Assembly: GCA_963833745.1 (NCBI GenBank) | Contig: CAWHZD010000004.1 | Coordinates: 1,116,001-1,180,000, forward strand | From: AP-15 sp963833745 | Lineage (GTDB): Bacteria; Pseudomonadota; Alphaproteobacteria; ATCC43930; CGMCC-115725 | Length of the DNA stretch: 64,000 nt | Direction: 5' to 3' | Shown here: piece by piece, positions 33,308 through 43,952 of the stretch | How the letters are laid out: each line of letters opens with the position of its first letter | How positions within the stretch are numbered: position 1 is the stretch's first letter | Notes under the pieces: model-generated | Database searches by the model: none | Told to the model about the DNA's origin: nothing | What the model saw: the letters and a program-made list of their open reading frames with translations, nothing else | Translations under genes and position numbers: made by a program

Positions 33308-34658
33308 GGTCGTGTCCCTTGGAGCGGCGGTCATCGCGGGTCTTCGGTAGGGTTTTGGTCGCCAACTTCAACGCGAACCAAGGACCCGACGATGACCGAC
33401 GAGATGATGAGCCTTCGCACGCTTTTGGAGAAGAGTTCGGATGCCGAGCTACTGCGCGAGATGGTGGGTTTTGCGGCGCAGCGGCTGATGGAGCTGGAGG
33501 TCGAGGGCTTGACCGGCGCCGCGCACGGCGAGCGCAATCCCGAGCGCCTCAACCACCGCAACGGGTACCGCGACCGGGTGTGGGAAACGCGCGCCGGCAC
33601 GGTCGAGCTGCGCATCCCCAAGCTGCGCCGGAGCTGCTACTTCCCGGCTTTTCTGGAACCGCGGCGGATGGCCGAGAAGGCGCTCGCGGCGGTGATTCAG
33701 GAAGCTTACGTCCACGGCGTGTCGACCCGTTCGGTCGACGATCTGGTCCAGGCGATGGGCATGACCGGAATGTCCAAGAGCCAGGTCAGCCGGCTGTGCG
33801 CCGAGATCGACGACAAGGTCGCTGCCTTTCTCAACCGGCCGCTGGAAGGCGAGTGGCCCTATCTGTGGCTCGATGCGACTTACCTGAAGGTGCGCGAGAA
33901 CGGGCGTATCGTCTCGGTCGCCGTCATCATCGCGGTGGCCGTCAACGGCGATGGCCGGCGCGAGGTGCTGGGCATCGCGATCGGCGCGTCGGAGGCCGAG
34001 ACTTTCTGGACCGACTTCCTGCGCTCGCTGGCGCGGCGCGGCCTGCGCGGCGTCAAGCTGGTGATCTCGGATGCGCACGAGGGGCTGAAGGCAGCGGTCG
34101 CAAAGGTGCTGCATGCGTCCTGGCAGCGCTGCCGGGTACACTTCATGCGCAACGTCCTGGCCCATGCCGGCAAGCAGGGCCGCCGCGTCGTCGCCGCCTT
34201 CATCGCCACCGCCTTCGCCCAGGAGGATGCCGAGATGGCCCGAGCCCAATGGCGCCAGGTCGCCGATCAGCTCAGGCCCAAAGTGCCCAAGCTCGCCATC
34301 CTGATGGACCAAGCCGAAGCCGACGTCCTCGCCTTCATGAGCTTTCCCAAGGATCACCGGCCCAAGATCCACAGCACCAATCCGCTGGAGCGGCTCAACG
34401 GCGAGATCAAGCGCCGCACCGAGGTCGTCGGCATCTTCCCAAACGAGGCCGCAATCACCCGCCTCGTCGGCGCCATCCTGCTCGAACAAAACGATGAATG
34501 GGCGGTCCAGCGCGCTCGCTACATGACCCTGGAAACTATCGCTCCATTGAGCGAGGATCCTATCGTCAGGCTGCCCGCCCTATCCGCCTGACACCGGCCG
34601 ACCCCGCCGGAGAGCGCGATACTGCCGCCGCTCCTACACCACTCCAAGGGACACGACC
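33308..34658 (+). mobile_element. IS256-family element, copy 2 (left leader deleted)
   Basis: The right inverted repeat (CTACACCACTCCAAGGGACA...) is complete at about 34630-34658. At the left only GGTCGTGTCCCTTGGA remains before a 78-bp deletion that removed the inner part of the repeat and the leader hairpin seen in copy 1. The transposase is intact. No target duplication was found. Confidence 0.9.
33392..34591 (+). CDS. IS256-family (Mutator-type) transposase
   Basis: The full-length 399-aa transposase has catalytic Asp in 'YLWLDATYLKVRENGR', Asp in 'KLVISDAHEGLKAAV', the Cys-x2-His signature 'QRCRVHFMRNVLAH' and Glu in 'HSTNPLERLNGEIKRRTEVV'. The start at 33392 matches the usual 'MTDEMMSLRTLL' beginning. 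It should be catalytically competent, although the element has a damaged left end. Confidence 0.93.
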   Translation: MTDEMMSLRTLLEKSSDAELLREMVGFAAQRLMELEVEGLTGAAHGERNPERLNHRNGYRDRVWETRAGTVELRIPKLRRSCYFPAFLEPRRMAEKALAAVIQEAYVHGVSTRSVDDLVQAMGMTGMSKSQVSRLCAEIDDKVAAFLNRPLEGEWPYLWLDATYLKVRENGRIVSVAVIIAVAVNGDGRREVLGIAIGASEAETFWTDFLRSLARRGLRGVKLVISDAHEGLKAAVAKVLHASWQRCRVHFMRNVLAHAGKQGRRVVAAFIATAFAQEDAEMARAQWRQVADQLRPKVPKLAILMDQAEADVLAFMSFPKDHRPKIHSTNPLERLNGEIKRRTEVVGIFPNEAAITRLVGAILLEQNDEWAVQRARYMTLETIAPLSEDPIVRLPALSA

Positions 34659-34753
34659 CGGCGCGGCGCAACCCCGAATGCGTTATGGCAACGAATGTAC
34701 CGTGCCTTTCCCCTCGCTCAGGTTTCAGTCCGCCCAGATACGCGCGCGAATGA

Positions 34754-36767
34754 TCATTGACGATTCGATGCGGTTTTTACCAGGCAACGCAGCACTTCGG
34801 CGATGCTCCAGGCCTGAGCGATGCAGCCGCGCGGGGTGAACGGCGGCTCGGCGTCAAAGACCTCGCTGATCGAGCCGATGCCGGCCTCAGCCAGATGCGG
34901 CTCGAAGCCGTCGAGTAAACGTCGTGCGGTTGGGTTGTCATCGGGATGGACCTTGAGCCAGGCATCGACGAACGGGCCGATCAGCCAGGCCCACACCGTG
35001 CCCTGGTGATAGGCTGCATCGCGGGCGCGCACATCGCCGAAATAGCGCGGTTTGTAATCGGCCTCGCCCGGGGCTAAGGAGCGCAGTCCGACCGGGGTCA
35101 CCAGCTTCTCATGCACGGCGGTAACGACCGCCTCCCAACGTTCCCGTTCCAGGACCGGGTGGGCGAGCGCAATCGCGAAGATCTGGTTCGGTCGGAAAGC
35201 GGAATCCTCACCGTTCTCGCCGTCCACGACATCGTATAGATACCCCCCGGCCGCGTGCCAAAAGCGGCGATTGAATGATTCTCGCGTCTTGTCGGCGTGG
35301 GCTCCGATCTCGGCGGCTTCAGGATCCTGCCTTTCACGCAGCCAATCCTCAGCAGGCGCAGCGCGTTGTACCACAGCGCGTTGATCTCGACCGCCTTGCC
35401 GCGGCGCGGGGTCACCACCCAATCGCCGACCTTCGCATCCATCCAGGTCAGCGCATAGCCCTCCGCCCCCTGAGCCAGGAGCCCGTCATGCGGATCGACT
35501 TTGATGCCGAAACGGGTGCCTTCGAGATGGTGACGTACAATGTCCTTCAGGATCGGTAGAAGGAGCTCCAAGGTCGCTTTATCCCGGCTGTGCTCGACAT
35601 AGCGGTGCAGCGCATGGAAGAACCACAACGTCGCATCAGCGGTATGGTAGAGGCCCTGATTTTGCCCCTCGGGGAACAGGTTTGGGATCAGCCCGTCGCG
35701 CACGTAATGGGCGAAGGTGCGCAGGATCCAGCGCGCCTCGATCGCTCGACCAGTCGCCAGGGCAAGTCCTTCGAGCGAGATCATCGTGTCCCGCCCCCAA
35801 TCGGTGAACCAGTGATAGCCGGCGATCACGGTGCGAATCTCATCTCCCTCGGCCCGCGCCCGCGCCCCATCCGCAATGCGCCCGACCGGGGTGATGACAA
35901 AGGTGTCGGCGGCGAGGACGAGCTCGGCTGCGAAACCGATTTGTGCCGGCGCCGACGCCATTCCGACGAGCCGCCGCCGCCGCTCGCCTTCGAAAGTCAG
36001 TGCGTCGTCGGGGCTCAGCGCCAGCACGGTATGCCAAGCCTCTGTCGCCGCGATCAGGGTGAGCGGGCAACCCCCGCGGACCTCTCCGGCAAAGTAGCCG
36101 GGGCTCCACAGCCAGCCGTGCGAATCGTAACCGCGCTGCGCCTCGATGTCGTAGAAGCGCTCGCGGCGCGAGCCGCCGTCGGCGGTAAAGGTCGGTCTTT
36201 CAGCGCCCTCCATGGCCAGCCGTAATGTGGGCAGATCGGGCCCCGCGCTGATCTCGTATCGGTCGCCCTGGATGGTCAGCGTATAGCCCGAGGACGGCGC
36301 TTCACCGACCGGCGCTTCGAGCGCCCGAAAGTTGATCCAGGGCCTCACCCGGAGGCGGACGCGCTTGCCGTCACCGAGCGAGCGAAAGTGCAATGCACTA
36401 TGTTCTGGCGCGACGGCACGACGATCGACTTCTCGATGACGATCCCATCGATTTCATAGCGCCAGCTTGGCAGGCCCATGTTCAAGGTAAAATCGAGGAA
36501 GCGGCCCTTCTCGCGAAGGTTTACGACGCTGCCGTCTTCGAGCTCGACGTCGACTTCAAGGTCGTTGAGGACAACCATGCGGCCAAGCGGCGCCGGCTGA
36601 GCGGCAATCAGGAAGCCGTGGTAGCGCCGGATGATCGCCTCCGTTATCGTCGCCGAGGCGTAGCCCCCTAACCCGTTCGCCACGAGCCACTCATGCGGAG
36701 CCTCCGGTAACGAGTGATCGTCGCGGATGGCCCGGCGCGGCTCCGCCATTGGCTTTTCGGAGATCAC
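34754..36767 (-). pseudogene. Amylo-alpha-1,6-glucosidase (glycogen debranching enzyme), two frameshifts
   Basis: Three frames make one protein of about 670 residues. The first is 'APHEWLVANGLGGYASATIT' with 'RRYHGFLIAAQP' (N-terminal GDE domain). The second has 'GYHWFTDWGRDTMISLEGLA' and 'NLFPEGQNQGLYHTADATLW'. The third has 'NRRFWHAAGGYLYDV' and 'YHQGTVWAWLIGPFVDAWLK'. The Asp/Glu-rich 'DWGRDT' and 'GTVWAWL' are (alpha/alpha)6-barrel motifs of the archaeal-type debranching family. Shifts occur near 36390 (a short T run) and 35345. It starts by GTGA overlap with the end of treZ, so the two form an operon that trims glycogen and makes trehalose. Confidence 0.85.
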
Positions 36768-38695
36768 GAGTCTTTCGCCCCGGTTCCGGCGGTTGACGGT
36801 CCAGGGATGAGCACGGCGGCGCTCTGTCCCGGGATCAGCCAATCCCCTGCAGCATCCTGCGCCGGGCCCCCGGAACCACCGTAGACTGGCGCTTCGCTCG
36901 ACCACAAGAGTTGCCAAGCCTGACCCTCCACCGGGGCCAGCAATGGCTCGGGCGCCGGGCCGAGCAGGAGGTCTCGGCCGAGATTGACAACCAGCAAGCG
37001 ATCAACTCCGCCGGCTGAGAAAAAGCGCAGCATCCAAGCTTCATCCGTGAGCGCGGCGCCATCGATCCGGCATGGTCGCTGTCCGAGCACCGGGTCCGTG
37101 CGCCGCAGCGTCAGAAGATCGCGATGCAGCGCATAGATCGAAGCATGCCGGTGCCGTTCGCCGAGATCGAGTCCCGATCGGCGAAACGTTTCAATGTCGC
37201 CGGGATCAGCGAGCTTGGCCTGCATCTCACTCGTCGCGAGACTGGGGAATTGCGCAAGAAAGGTACGGCGCCCCTCCCGGACACCGGGCGACAGCTCGAT
37301 GCCGGGATCGGCAAAATAAAAAAACGGGCTAGACGCGGCGAATTCCTGTCCTTGGAACAGCATCGGAATGCCCGGCATCAGCAACAAATAAGCGGTCATC
37401 GCGCGAAACCGGCCCGGGCTCGTCAACGCGTGACAGCGTTCCCCGGTGCCCGAGTTGGCGATCTGGTCGTGGTTCTGCAGAAAGACAACAAAGCATTCCG
37501 CTGGGAGATCGAGGGTCGGCGAACCGCGCGCTTTCTCCTGCCACGGGTAGTACTGCCCCTGATAGAGGAAACCGTGCTTGGCGGCGGCGACGAACTCGCC
37601 CGGGCGACCGCGGTAATCCGAATAGTAGGCCTCGTGGCGTCCGGTCATCGCCACCATGGCGCTGTGATGGAAGTCGTCATTCCATAAGGCGTCGAGCCCG
37701 TATCCGCCCCGATCGGCCGGACGTACGAATTTTGCCTGCTGCGGCTCGTTCTCGCCGACCACGAAGGTGGTTCGACCGCGGCCCGCCGAGCGCACCTGCC
37801 GAACGATGGCGGCGAGTATATGATCGTCCGATCGATCGAAAATAGCCTGCGTCGCGTCGAGCCGCAACCCGTCGAGATGATACTCGTCGATCCAATAACC
37901 CGCATTGGCGATAAAGAATTCTCGGGTAGGAGCAGCAACGGGTCCGTCGAAGTTTATCGCCTCGCCCCACTCGTTTTCATCGCGATCAGTGAAATAAGCC
38001 GTGGAGAACGATTTGAGATAGTTCCCATCAGGGCCGATGTGATTGTAGACGACATCGAGGATAACGGCGATGCCGAGAGCGTGCGCGCAGTCGACGAAAT
38101 GGCGGAAATCATCGGGACGGCCGTAGAGCCGGGTTGGCGCGAAAAGGTCGACGCCGTCATATCCCCAACCAAACCGGCCCGCGAATTCCGCCACCGGCAT
38201 AATTTCAAGGCAGGTGATGCCGAGCTCGGCAAGACTCGGCAGCTCGCGCCGAGCCGCTTCCCAACTTCCCTCTGAGGTGAAGGTGCCGACATGCATCTCG
38301 TAGATGACGAGATGCTCCCGGGCCAGCCCGCGCCACGTGTGGTCGGTCCAAGCGAAGTGCCCGGGATCGACGATCTCTGAAGGCCCGTGCGGCCCGTCGG
38401 GCTGAAATCTCGATGCCGGGTCGGGCAGCGCCGCCTCGCCCCGATCGAGACGGAGGCGATAGCGCATGCCGGCTCGTGCCGACAGGCTCAACAGCGAGAA
38501 ATAGCCCTTGCTTTCGGATTCTAATGACGCCGGTTCGAGGCCTTCGATCTCGACCGCGATCTCACGGCACTGGGGGGCCCAAACACGAAAATGGACACCG
38601 CTGGCGGGCTGCGGCTCGGCGCCAACCGGTAGGCGCCGGAGCGGCTCGGCTGCGACCCGGACCGGATGGTCTGGAATGTGAGATGGCGAAATCAC
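36764..38695 (-). CDS. treZ: Malto-oligosyltrehalose trehalohydrolase
   Basis: The intact 643-aa GH13 enzyme has an N-terminal CBM48-like domain ('GVHFRVWAPQCREIAVEIEG'), then the barrel motifs 'VILDVVYNHIGPDGNYLKSF' (region I), 'GLRLDATQAI' (nucleophile Asp), 'TFVVGENEPQ' (Glu) and 'FLQNHDQIAN' (transition-state Asp). 'GPDGNYL' is typical of TreZ rather than branching enzyme. It hydrolyses maltooligosyl-trehalose to free trehalose. Its usual partner treY is not in this window. The start is a GTG at 38695. An IS256-type insertion about 45 bases upstream separates it from its original promoter. Confidence 0.92.
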   Translation of the reverse strand: MISPSHIPDHPVRVAAEPLRRLPVGAEPQPASGVHFRVWAPQCREIAVEIEGLEPASLESESKGYFSLLSLSARAGMRYRLRLDRGEAALPDPASRFQPDGPHGPSEIVDPGHFAWTDHTWRGLAREHLVIYEMHVGTFTSEGSWEAARRELPSLAELGITCLEIMPVAEFAGRFGWGYDGVDLFAPTRLYGRPDDFRHFVDCAHALGIAVILDVVYNHIGPDGNYLKSFSTAYFTDRDENEWGEAINFDGPVAAPTREFFIANAGYWIDEYHLDGLRLDATQAIFDRSDDHILAAIVRQVRSAGRGRTTFVVGENEPQQAKFVRPADRGGYGLDALWNDDFHHSAMVAMTGRHEAYYSDYRGRPGEFVAAAKHGFLYQGQYYPWQEKARGSPTLDLPAECFVVFLQNHDQIANSGTGERCHALTSPGRFRAMTAYLLLMPGIPMLFQGQEFAASSPFFYFADPGIELSPGVREGRRTFLAQFPSLATSEMQAKLADPGDIETFRRSGLDLGERHRHASIYALHRDLLTLRRTDPVLGQRPCRIDGAALTDEAWMLRFFSAGGVDRLLVVNLGRDLLLGPAPEPLLAPVEGQAWQLLWSSEAPVYGGSGGPAQDAAGDWLIPGQSAAVLIPGPSTAGTGAKDS

Positions 38696-38740
38696 GGTCT
38701 TCTCATTTTTGCGTAGGACTTATCACTGGTCAACATCGGC

Positions 38741-40039
38741 ACTCACATTGGTGATGTACGGAGATTTGTGTCAGGGCGGTGAGAGGGGGTACTCGGCGGA
38801 TTGCTGAGGTCCGCAAGATGGAGCACCCCCAATGCCACAGGCTGTGACGATCCGAAGCTTACCGAGGGCATTTGAGTTCGTGAAGGCCATGCAAGCGCAA
38901 GGACTGGAATGGGGCGAGGGCTACCGGGGGCTCGGCCGGGAGGCGATCGCCGCCATTCTGCAGGGTCAGATGGCGCAGGCGATCGATCAGCACCTCGATC
39001 GGATGGCGGCGATGGACGAAGTCGACCGGCGCAATGGCTCTTATCGGCGCCATCTGCTGACCGAGCTTGGCGACATCGAGCTGGCGGTGCCTCGCACCCG
39101 CCGGTTCGCCCCGATTGCGGTCGTGCGCGCCTATGCGCGGCGTCCCGAGCAAGTGGATCGGATGATCCTGGCGTGCTTTGTCCTCGGGCTTTCGGTGCGC
39201 AAAGTCGGCGAGGCCTTGCTGCCGATCCTCGGGCGGCCGATCAGCCCGGCTACCGTCAGCACGGTGGCCAAGCAGCTCGATGCGGTGGTGGCCGCCTTTC
39301 ACGCGCGGCCGCTTAACGATCAGTATCGGGTGCTGATGCTCGATGGCGTGGTGCTGGCTCGCAAGACCGGCGCCGGCGCGATCCGGCGCCCCGTGCTGGT
39401 TGCCCTCGGCCTGCGTTCCGACGGTAAGAAGGAGGTTATCGATTTCCGCCTGGCAGCCAGCGAGAGTGCCGCCGAATGGGAGCGTTTCCTCGGCGACCTG
39501 ATCCGCCGCGGCCTGATCGGAGACCCGCTCGAGATGATCTGTGTCGATGGCGGCGCGGGCCTGCTCGCCGCCCTGCCAACCGCCTATCCGGCTGTTCCGG
39601 TGCAGCGCTGCTGGGCGCACAAGATCCGCAATGTCCTGGCCAAGGTGCGGGTTGCCGACCAGCCGGCGGTCAAGGCCGATCTGCACGCCGTCATGAATGC
39701 CGGCACGGTGCCGCGGGCGCGGTCGGCAGCCCGTCGCTTCCGCCGACCGCTGGGCAGCCGATTATCCCCGGGCGGTCGCCTGCCTGCGTGACGACCTCGA
39801 CGAACTGCTCGCTTGCTGGCGCTACAAATCCCTCAGCCAGCGCAAAGCCGTTCGCACCACCAATGCCATCGAGCGCCGCTTTCGTGAAGTCAGACGGCGT
39901 ACCAGGCCAATGGGCGTCTTCTCCGACCGAACCTCGATGGACCGCATTCTCTTCGCCGTCTTCAATCACGAAAACTCTAACCAGGGCATCAGCACCCCTC
40001 TCCTGCTGACACAAACCTTTTGACGTCACCACTCACATT
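38741..40039 (+). mobile_element. Third IS256-family element, with 9-bp target duplication
   Basis: The element 38750-40030 has end repeats sharing GGTGA.GT...TTTGTGTCAG and is flanked by identical ACTCACATT at 38741-38749 and 40031-40039, the 8-9 bp duplication expected for IS256. It is a different lineage from the copies at 19775 and 33308. It sits between treZ and the ECF sigma gene. Confidence 0.92.
38832..40023 (+). pseudogene. IS256-family transposase with one frameshift
   Basis: Frame one gives 'MPQAVTIRSLPRAFEFVKAM', catalytic 'YRVLMLDGVVLARKTG' and 'EMICVDGGAGLLAALP', and 'QRCWAHKIRNVLAKV'. A one-base shift near 39720 continues as 'ACLRDDLDELLACW' and 'RTTNAIERRFREVRRRTRPM' (catalytic Glu region). 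Either the copy is dead or it uses frameshifting; the former is likelier for this family. Confidence 0.85.
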
Positions 40040-40360
40040 TTCATCCAAGGGCCGGCGCTTTCTGGATGGAGCAACGGCCGTTTCTAGGCAACGCGGCCGA
40101 TTCTCGATTCCTGGGCGCATTCGACCGCCGCGGCCGAGTGAGATTACCGCAACGGGCACTTCATGGCCGTGACCGCGGCAATCCACGTTTACTAAATGCG
40201 TTCTCAATTACAGTTCAGACACACCCGCTTACTAAACTACTACGACATTTTACCAATCAGAGCCGACGGTACATCAAGGGGTTACAACGGCGATTTATAC
40301 CGGGGACATCCAACGGCCCGAGCAGCGACCTGGGCTGGAGCATATAGAGGATGGACCTAG
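40040..40360. other. Upstream region of the ECF sigma factor gene
   Basis: There is no gene in these 321 bases. They must hold the sigma gene promoter. I did not find a clear GGAAC...CGTT pair that would show autoregulation. Weak open frames have no family resemblance. Confidence 0.4.
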
Positions 40361-40897
40361 ATGACCGATTTCGTACATCTGCTCGAAGGCGAAATTCCTC
40401 GCTTGCGGCGTTACGCGTGGGCCTTGACCCGCGATGCGTCGCGGGCCGACGACTTGGTGCAGAGTGGCCTCGTCCGCGCTATCGCCAAACAGCATTTATG
40501 GCAGGAGGGGACGGATCTGCGGGCTTGGCTATTTACGATACTGCACAATCAGCATGTCAACGACGTGCGGCGTGCGGTACGCGAAGGATCAACCGCCCCG
40601 ATCGAGGAGGTCGCCGCCGAGTTGCCAGTCTCCTCGAATGTCGGGGCGTCGTTGGAGTTGCGCGATCTTGAGCGGGCGATGAGCCGACTTCCCGACGAAC
40701 AGCGCCAGGTAATCCTGCTGGTGGGTCTCGAGGGCATGCGCTATGAGGAAGTCGCAGAGATCCTCGGCATCCCGATCGGCACCGTGCGCTCGCGGCTGTC
40801 GCGCGGGCGTGAAACGCTGCGCGTACTTATGGGAATGCGCGAAGATTGTGGCTCAGCGCGCCGGCAGTCTGCGTCTTCCGAGCGCGAGGCGGCGTGA
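40361..40897 (+). CDS. ECF sigma factor, EcfG-like (general stress response type)
   Basis: The 178-aa protein has sigma region 2 ('RRYAWALTRDASRADDLVQS', 'GTDLRAWLFTILHNQHVNDV') and region 4 ('LPDEQRQVILLVGLEGMRYE', 'ILGIPIGTVRSRLSRGRETL'). The 'LTRD..RADDLVQ...VRA' and 'LRAWLFTILHNQ' signatures are those of alphaproteobacterial EcfG/ECF15-like factors. EcfG is normally held by NepR and released by PhyR; neither lies in this window, so this is likely a secondary EcfG paralogue. Its neighbours (DUF2934, hybrid kinase, CsbD, KatE) are typical general-stress targets. Confidence 0.85.
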   Translation: MTDFVHLLEGEIPRLRRYAWALTRDASRADDLVQSGLVRAIAKQHLWQEGTDLRAWLFTILHNQHVNDVRRAVREGSTAPIEEVAAELPVSSNVGASLELRDLERAMSRLPDEQRQVILLVGLEGMRYEEVAEILGIPIGTVRSRLSRGRETLRVLMGMREDCGSARRQSASSEREAA

Positions 40898-41064
40898 ATG
40901 GGGGACCCGCCACAAGCCGACCGGTGGGGATAAATCGCAGATAAAGAAGGCGAATTCGTTTCCCCCATTCTCAGCTTTTGTGTGGTCGGTGCTCTCGGTG
41001 AGGGCACCCCACAGAAACGAGATCATCTAAATATTACATGCTACAGCAGATAGAGGAGTGCACG

Positions 41065-41232
41065 ATGCCGGAGCAAAAAGAGCAAGCCATCCGGGAGCGG
41101 GCTTACGCGATCTGGGAAGAAGAAGGCCGCCCGGACGGGAAAGACCTAGAGCATTGGTTGCGCGCCGAGGCCGAAATAAACTCGGCCGACCAAGAACCAA
41201 AAGAATCACACGCCGTTTCGATTGTACCCTAA
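41065..41232 (+). CDS. DUF2934-domain small protein
   Basis: The ATG at 41065 follows GAGGAG. The 55-aa product holds the DUF2934 core 'IRERAYAIWEEEGRPDGKDL' with 'EHWLRAEAEI'. This helical domain is abundant in alphaproteobacterial stress clusters and has no proven function. Its stop region overlaps the end of the convergent hybrid kinase by four bases. Confidence 0.85.
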   Translation: MPEQKEQAIRERAYAIWEEEGRPDGKDLEHWLRAEAEINSADQEPKESHAVSIVP

Positions 41233-43187
41233 CTATCCAGGATACTGCGAATCTTTGTCGCTAAAGCCGTAAAAGTGAAGGGTTTGACAAGAAGCTCGAC
41301 ACCGGCATCGAGCCGGCCATGATGCACGATGGCGTTTCGTGCATAGCCGCTAGTGAACAGAACCTTGAGCCCGTTCTTGCGCCGGAGCGCCTCGTCGGCC
41401 AATTTCCGACCATTCATGCCGCCTGGCAATCCCACATCCGTAAACAGAAGTGTAATCTCGCGATGGGCGTCGAGCAATCGTAGAGCGACATGGCCATCCA
41501 TTGCCTCGACGACACGGTAGCCCAATTCGCGGAGCCCGTCGCCTGCGAAACTCCGAACATCGGGATCATCTTCGGCTAATAGGATAGTTTCTCCATTTCC
41601 ACGCGGGATTGCCGCCGCATTCAAACTGGGTGTCTGCCACATCCTCGGTTGAGGAATCTCGTGGCAAATATAGCTTGACCGTGGTGCCTGAACCGACCTC
41701 GCTGTAAATCTTGACGTGGCCGCCGGACTGCTTGACGAAGCCATAGACCTGCGACAATCCGAGCCCAGTACCTTGTCCGACCTCCTTGGTCGTAAAAAAT
41801 GGATCGAACGCCCTTGCTGTAACCTCTGGCGTCATCCCGGTACCGGTATTGCTGATGAAAATGCCGACGTACTGGCCTGCCGGGATCTCCGCAGACACCG
41901 CGTAGGCGTCATCCAAGTAAACATTCGCGGCTTCGATCGTCAATTTGCCGCCTTCCGGCATTGCATCGCGCGCATTGATCGCGAGATTGAGAAGCGAGCC
42001 TTCGAGATGATTGCCATCGACCGAGGTCCGCCATAGCCCACCCCCGAGAACCGTTTCGATCACGATGCTTTCGCCCAAGGTACGGCGTAGCATTTCGGAC
42101 ATGCCGGTGATCAGCGTGTTGGCCGACAGGGATGTCGGTACAAGCGTCTGGCGGCGAGCAAATGCCAACAACCGGTGCGTCAGGGTTGCTGCCCGCGTCG
42201 AGGCGCGCAGCGCTGCATTACCCAATCGCTCGAGTTGGCCGCCGGATTCGGGAAGATGACGCAGCATGGTCTCGATATTCCCGGAGATGACGAGGAGCAG
42301 ATTATTGAAATCGTGGGCGATGCCACCCGTCAGCTGACCGACGGCTTCCATCTTTTGCGCCTGCCGCAACTGCTCGTCGGTATTGCGCTTCTCGGTCAAA
42401 TCTCGGGTAATTTTGGCGAAACCGAGCAGTTCACCTGTTGGGTCGCGGATCGCCTCGACAACGACGCTTGCCCAGAAAATGCCGCCATTTTTGCGTATCC
42501 GCCAGCCCTCAGCGTCGCATTTCCCGGTTCGCGCTTGCAGCTTCGAGGATTCTCTCCGGAACACCATTGCTTTTGTCTGCATCGGTATAGAAGTGAGAGA
42601 AATGCTGGCCGATGATTTCTTCTGCCCGGTATCCTTTGATTCGCTCCGCGCCCGTGTTCCAGTTGACGATGTTGCCCGCTGGGTCGAGCATAAAAATCGC
42701 GTAATCGGTAACGGCATCGACGAGGAGACGGAAGCCTCGCTCGCTTTCACGGAGTTGCTGGTAGCTCGCTTCAAGCTGCCGAGCCCGCTCTTGAACGCGC
42801 TCTTCGAGTGTTTCATTGAGCGCCAGCAAGCGCGCATCGAGCGCCTTACGATCGGTTATGTCAGAGTAGGAACCAAACAGGTAGTCCGTGCCACCTGATG
42901 GATCCCGCTCCACCTTGCCTTTGCCGGCCAGCCAGTGGAGGCTTCCATCCGGATGACGTACTCGCAATTCTACATAATAGGAGCCTCCGCTTTTCGCGGC
43001 TTCGAGAGCGCCCCGTACTTTCGGCATGTCGTCGACGAAGATCGCACGTTCCCAATCCTCAAAACGCGCTCTGCGCTTGCCCGGATCAATCCCAAAAAGC
43101 ACCGCAATCTGCGGTGTCCACTCCCACTCCATCGAGACTAGATCGAGTTTGAACGTGCCGGTGCCGCCGGCTAGTGGATACCACCTA
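41229..43187 (-). pseudogene. PAS hybrid histidine kinase, 5'-truncated, two frameshifts
   Basis: Joined frames give a PAS domain ('GTGTFKLDLVSMEWEWTPQI'), a PAC segment and coiled coil, a second PAS ('AVTDYAIFMLDPAGNIVNWN'), the phospho-acceptor box 'QLTGGIAHDFNNLLLVISGN', an HATPase with N box 'NLAINARDAMPEGG', 'SNTGTGM' and 'GTGLGLSQVYGFVKQSGG'. A C-terminal receiver follows ('ETILLAEDDPDVRSFA', Asp in 'TLLFTDVGLPGGMNG', Lys in 'LLVKPF'). Shifts lie near 42530 and 41630. The N-terminus ends at the IS630 edge (43188), so the original start is gone. It would have sensed stress and phosphorylated receivers such as the one at 31400. Confidence 0.85.
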
Positions 43188-43952
43188 ACAAAAGACTCCC
43201 ATTTGCGATTTCGCGCGCCGCGCTTTTGTGCGAGGCTGGGCGATGCGCAAGGGAACATCTATTGCAGTGACGCCTGCTGATCGGATCCGGTTGGAGGCGA
43301 TCGTACGGGACCGCAACAGCCCGCAGAAGCACGTCTGGCGCGCCCGGATCGTGCTGCTCACGGCCGATGGCGAGGGCACCAACACGATCACCCGCACCCT
43401 CGGCAAGGACAAAACCGTCGTGTGGCGCTGGCAGGAGCGCTTTATGCACGACGGGGTCGCAGGGTTGACCCGCGACAAGACCCGGCCGTCGCGCATCCCG
43501 CCATTGCCGGCCGCCACCGTCGATCGGGTCGTGGCGCTGACCAACCAGGCGCCGCCGCACGCGGCGACCCATTGGACCGCGCCGGCGATGGCCAAGGCGG
43601 TGGGGATCAGCCCCTCCTCGGTGCGGCGGATCTGGGCGGGACAAGGGTTGCAGCCGCATCGGGTGCGAACCTTCAAGATCTCCAACGACCCCAAATTCGC
43701 CGACAAGCTCAAGGATGTCGTCGGCCTCTATGTCGATCCGCCGGCCCATGCCATGGTTCTGAGCATCGACGAGAAAAGCCAGATCCAGGCGCTCGACCGC
43801 ACCCAGCCCGGGCTGCCGATGAAAAAGGGGCGCTGCGCCACCATGACCCACGATTACAAGCGCAACAGCCTGCCCTCGCGAAGGCGGGGGGCACCACCAC
43901 CCTGTTCGCCGCCTTCGATATCCTGGAGGGCAAGGTCATCGGGCGCTGCCCA
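43188..43952 (+). mobile_element. IS630-family element remnant
   Basis: The left end abuts a TA dinucleotide (CCTA/ACAAAAGACTCCC) as in IS630. The right end is missing: at about 43952 the transposase stops and a different gene starts. Both neighbours are truncated, so a deletion followed insertion. Confidence 0.75.
43243..43952 (+). pseudogene. IS630-family transposase, truncated and frameshifted
   Basis: It begins 'MRKGTSIAVTPADRIRLEAI', with the helix-turn-helix 'TITRTLGKDKTVVWRWQERF' and the catalytic Asp of 'AMVLSIDEKSQIQALDRTQP'. Near 43880 an 18-base irregularity and a shift lead to 'GGTTTLFAAFDILEGKVIGR', after which the rest of the DDE domain is absent. Confidence 0.85.

Noticed and set aside
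36764..38695. Calling this gene a glycogen branching enzyme (glgB)
   Set aside because: Length and the order of GH13 motifs, especially 'VYNHIGPDGNYL' and 'VVGENEPQ', fit TreZ; branching enzymes have different region I and III signatures.
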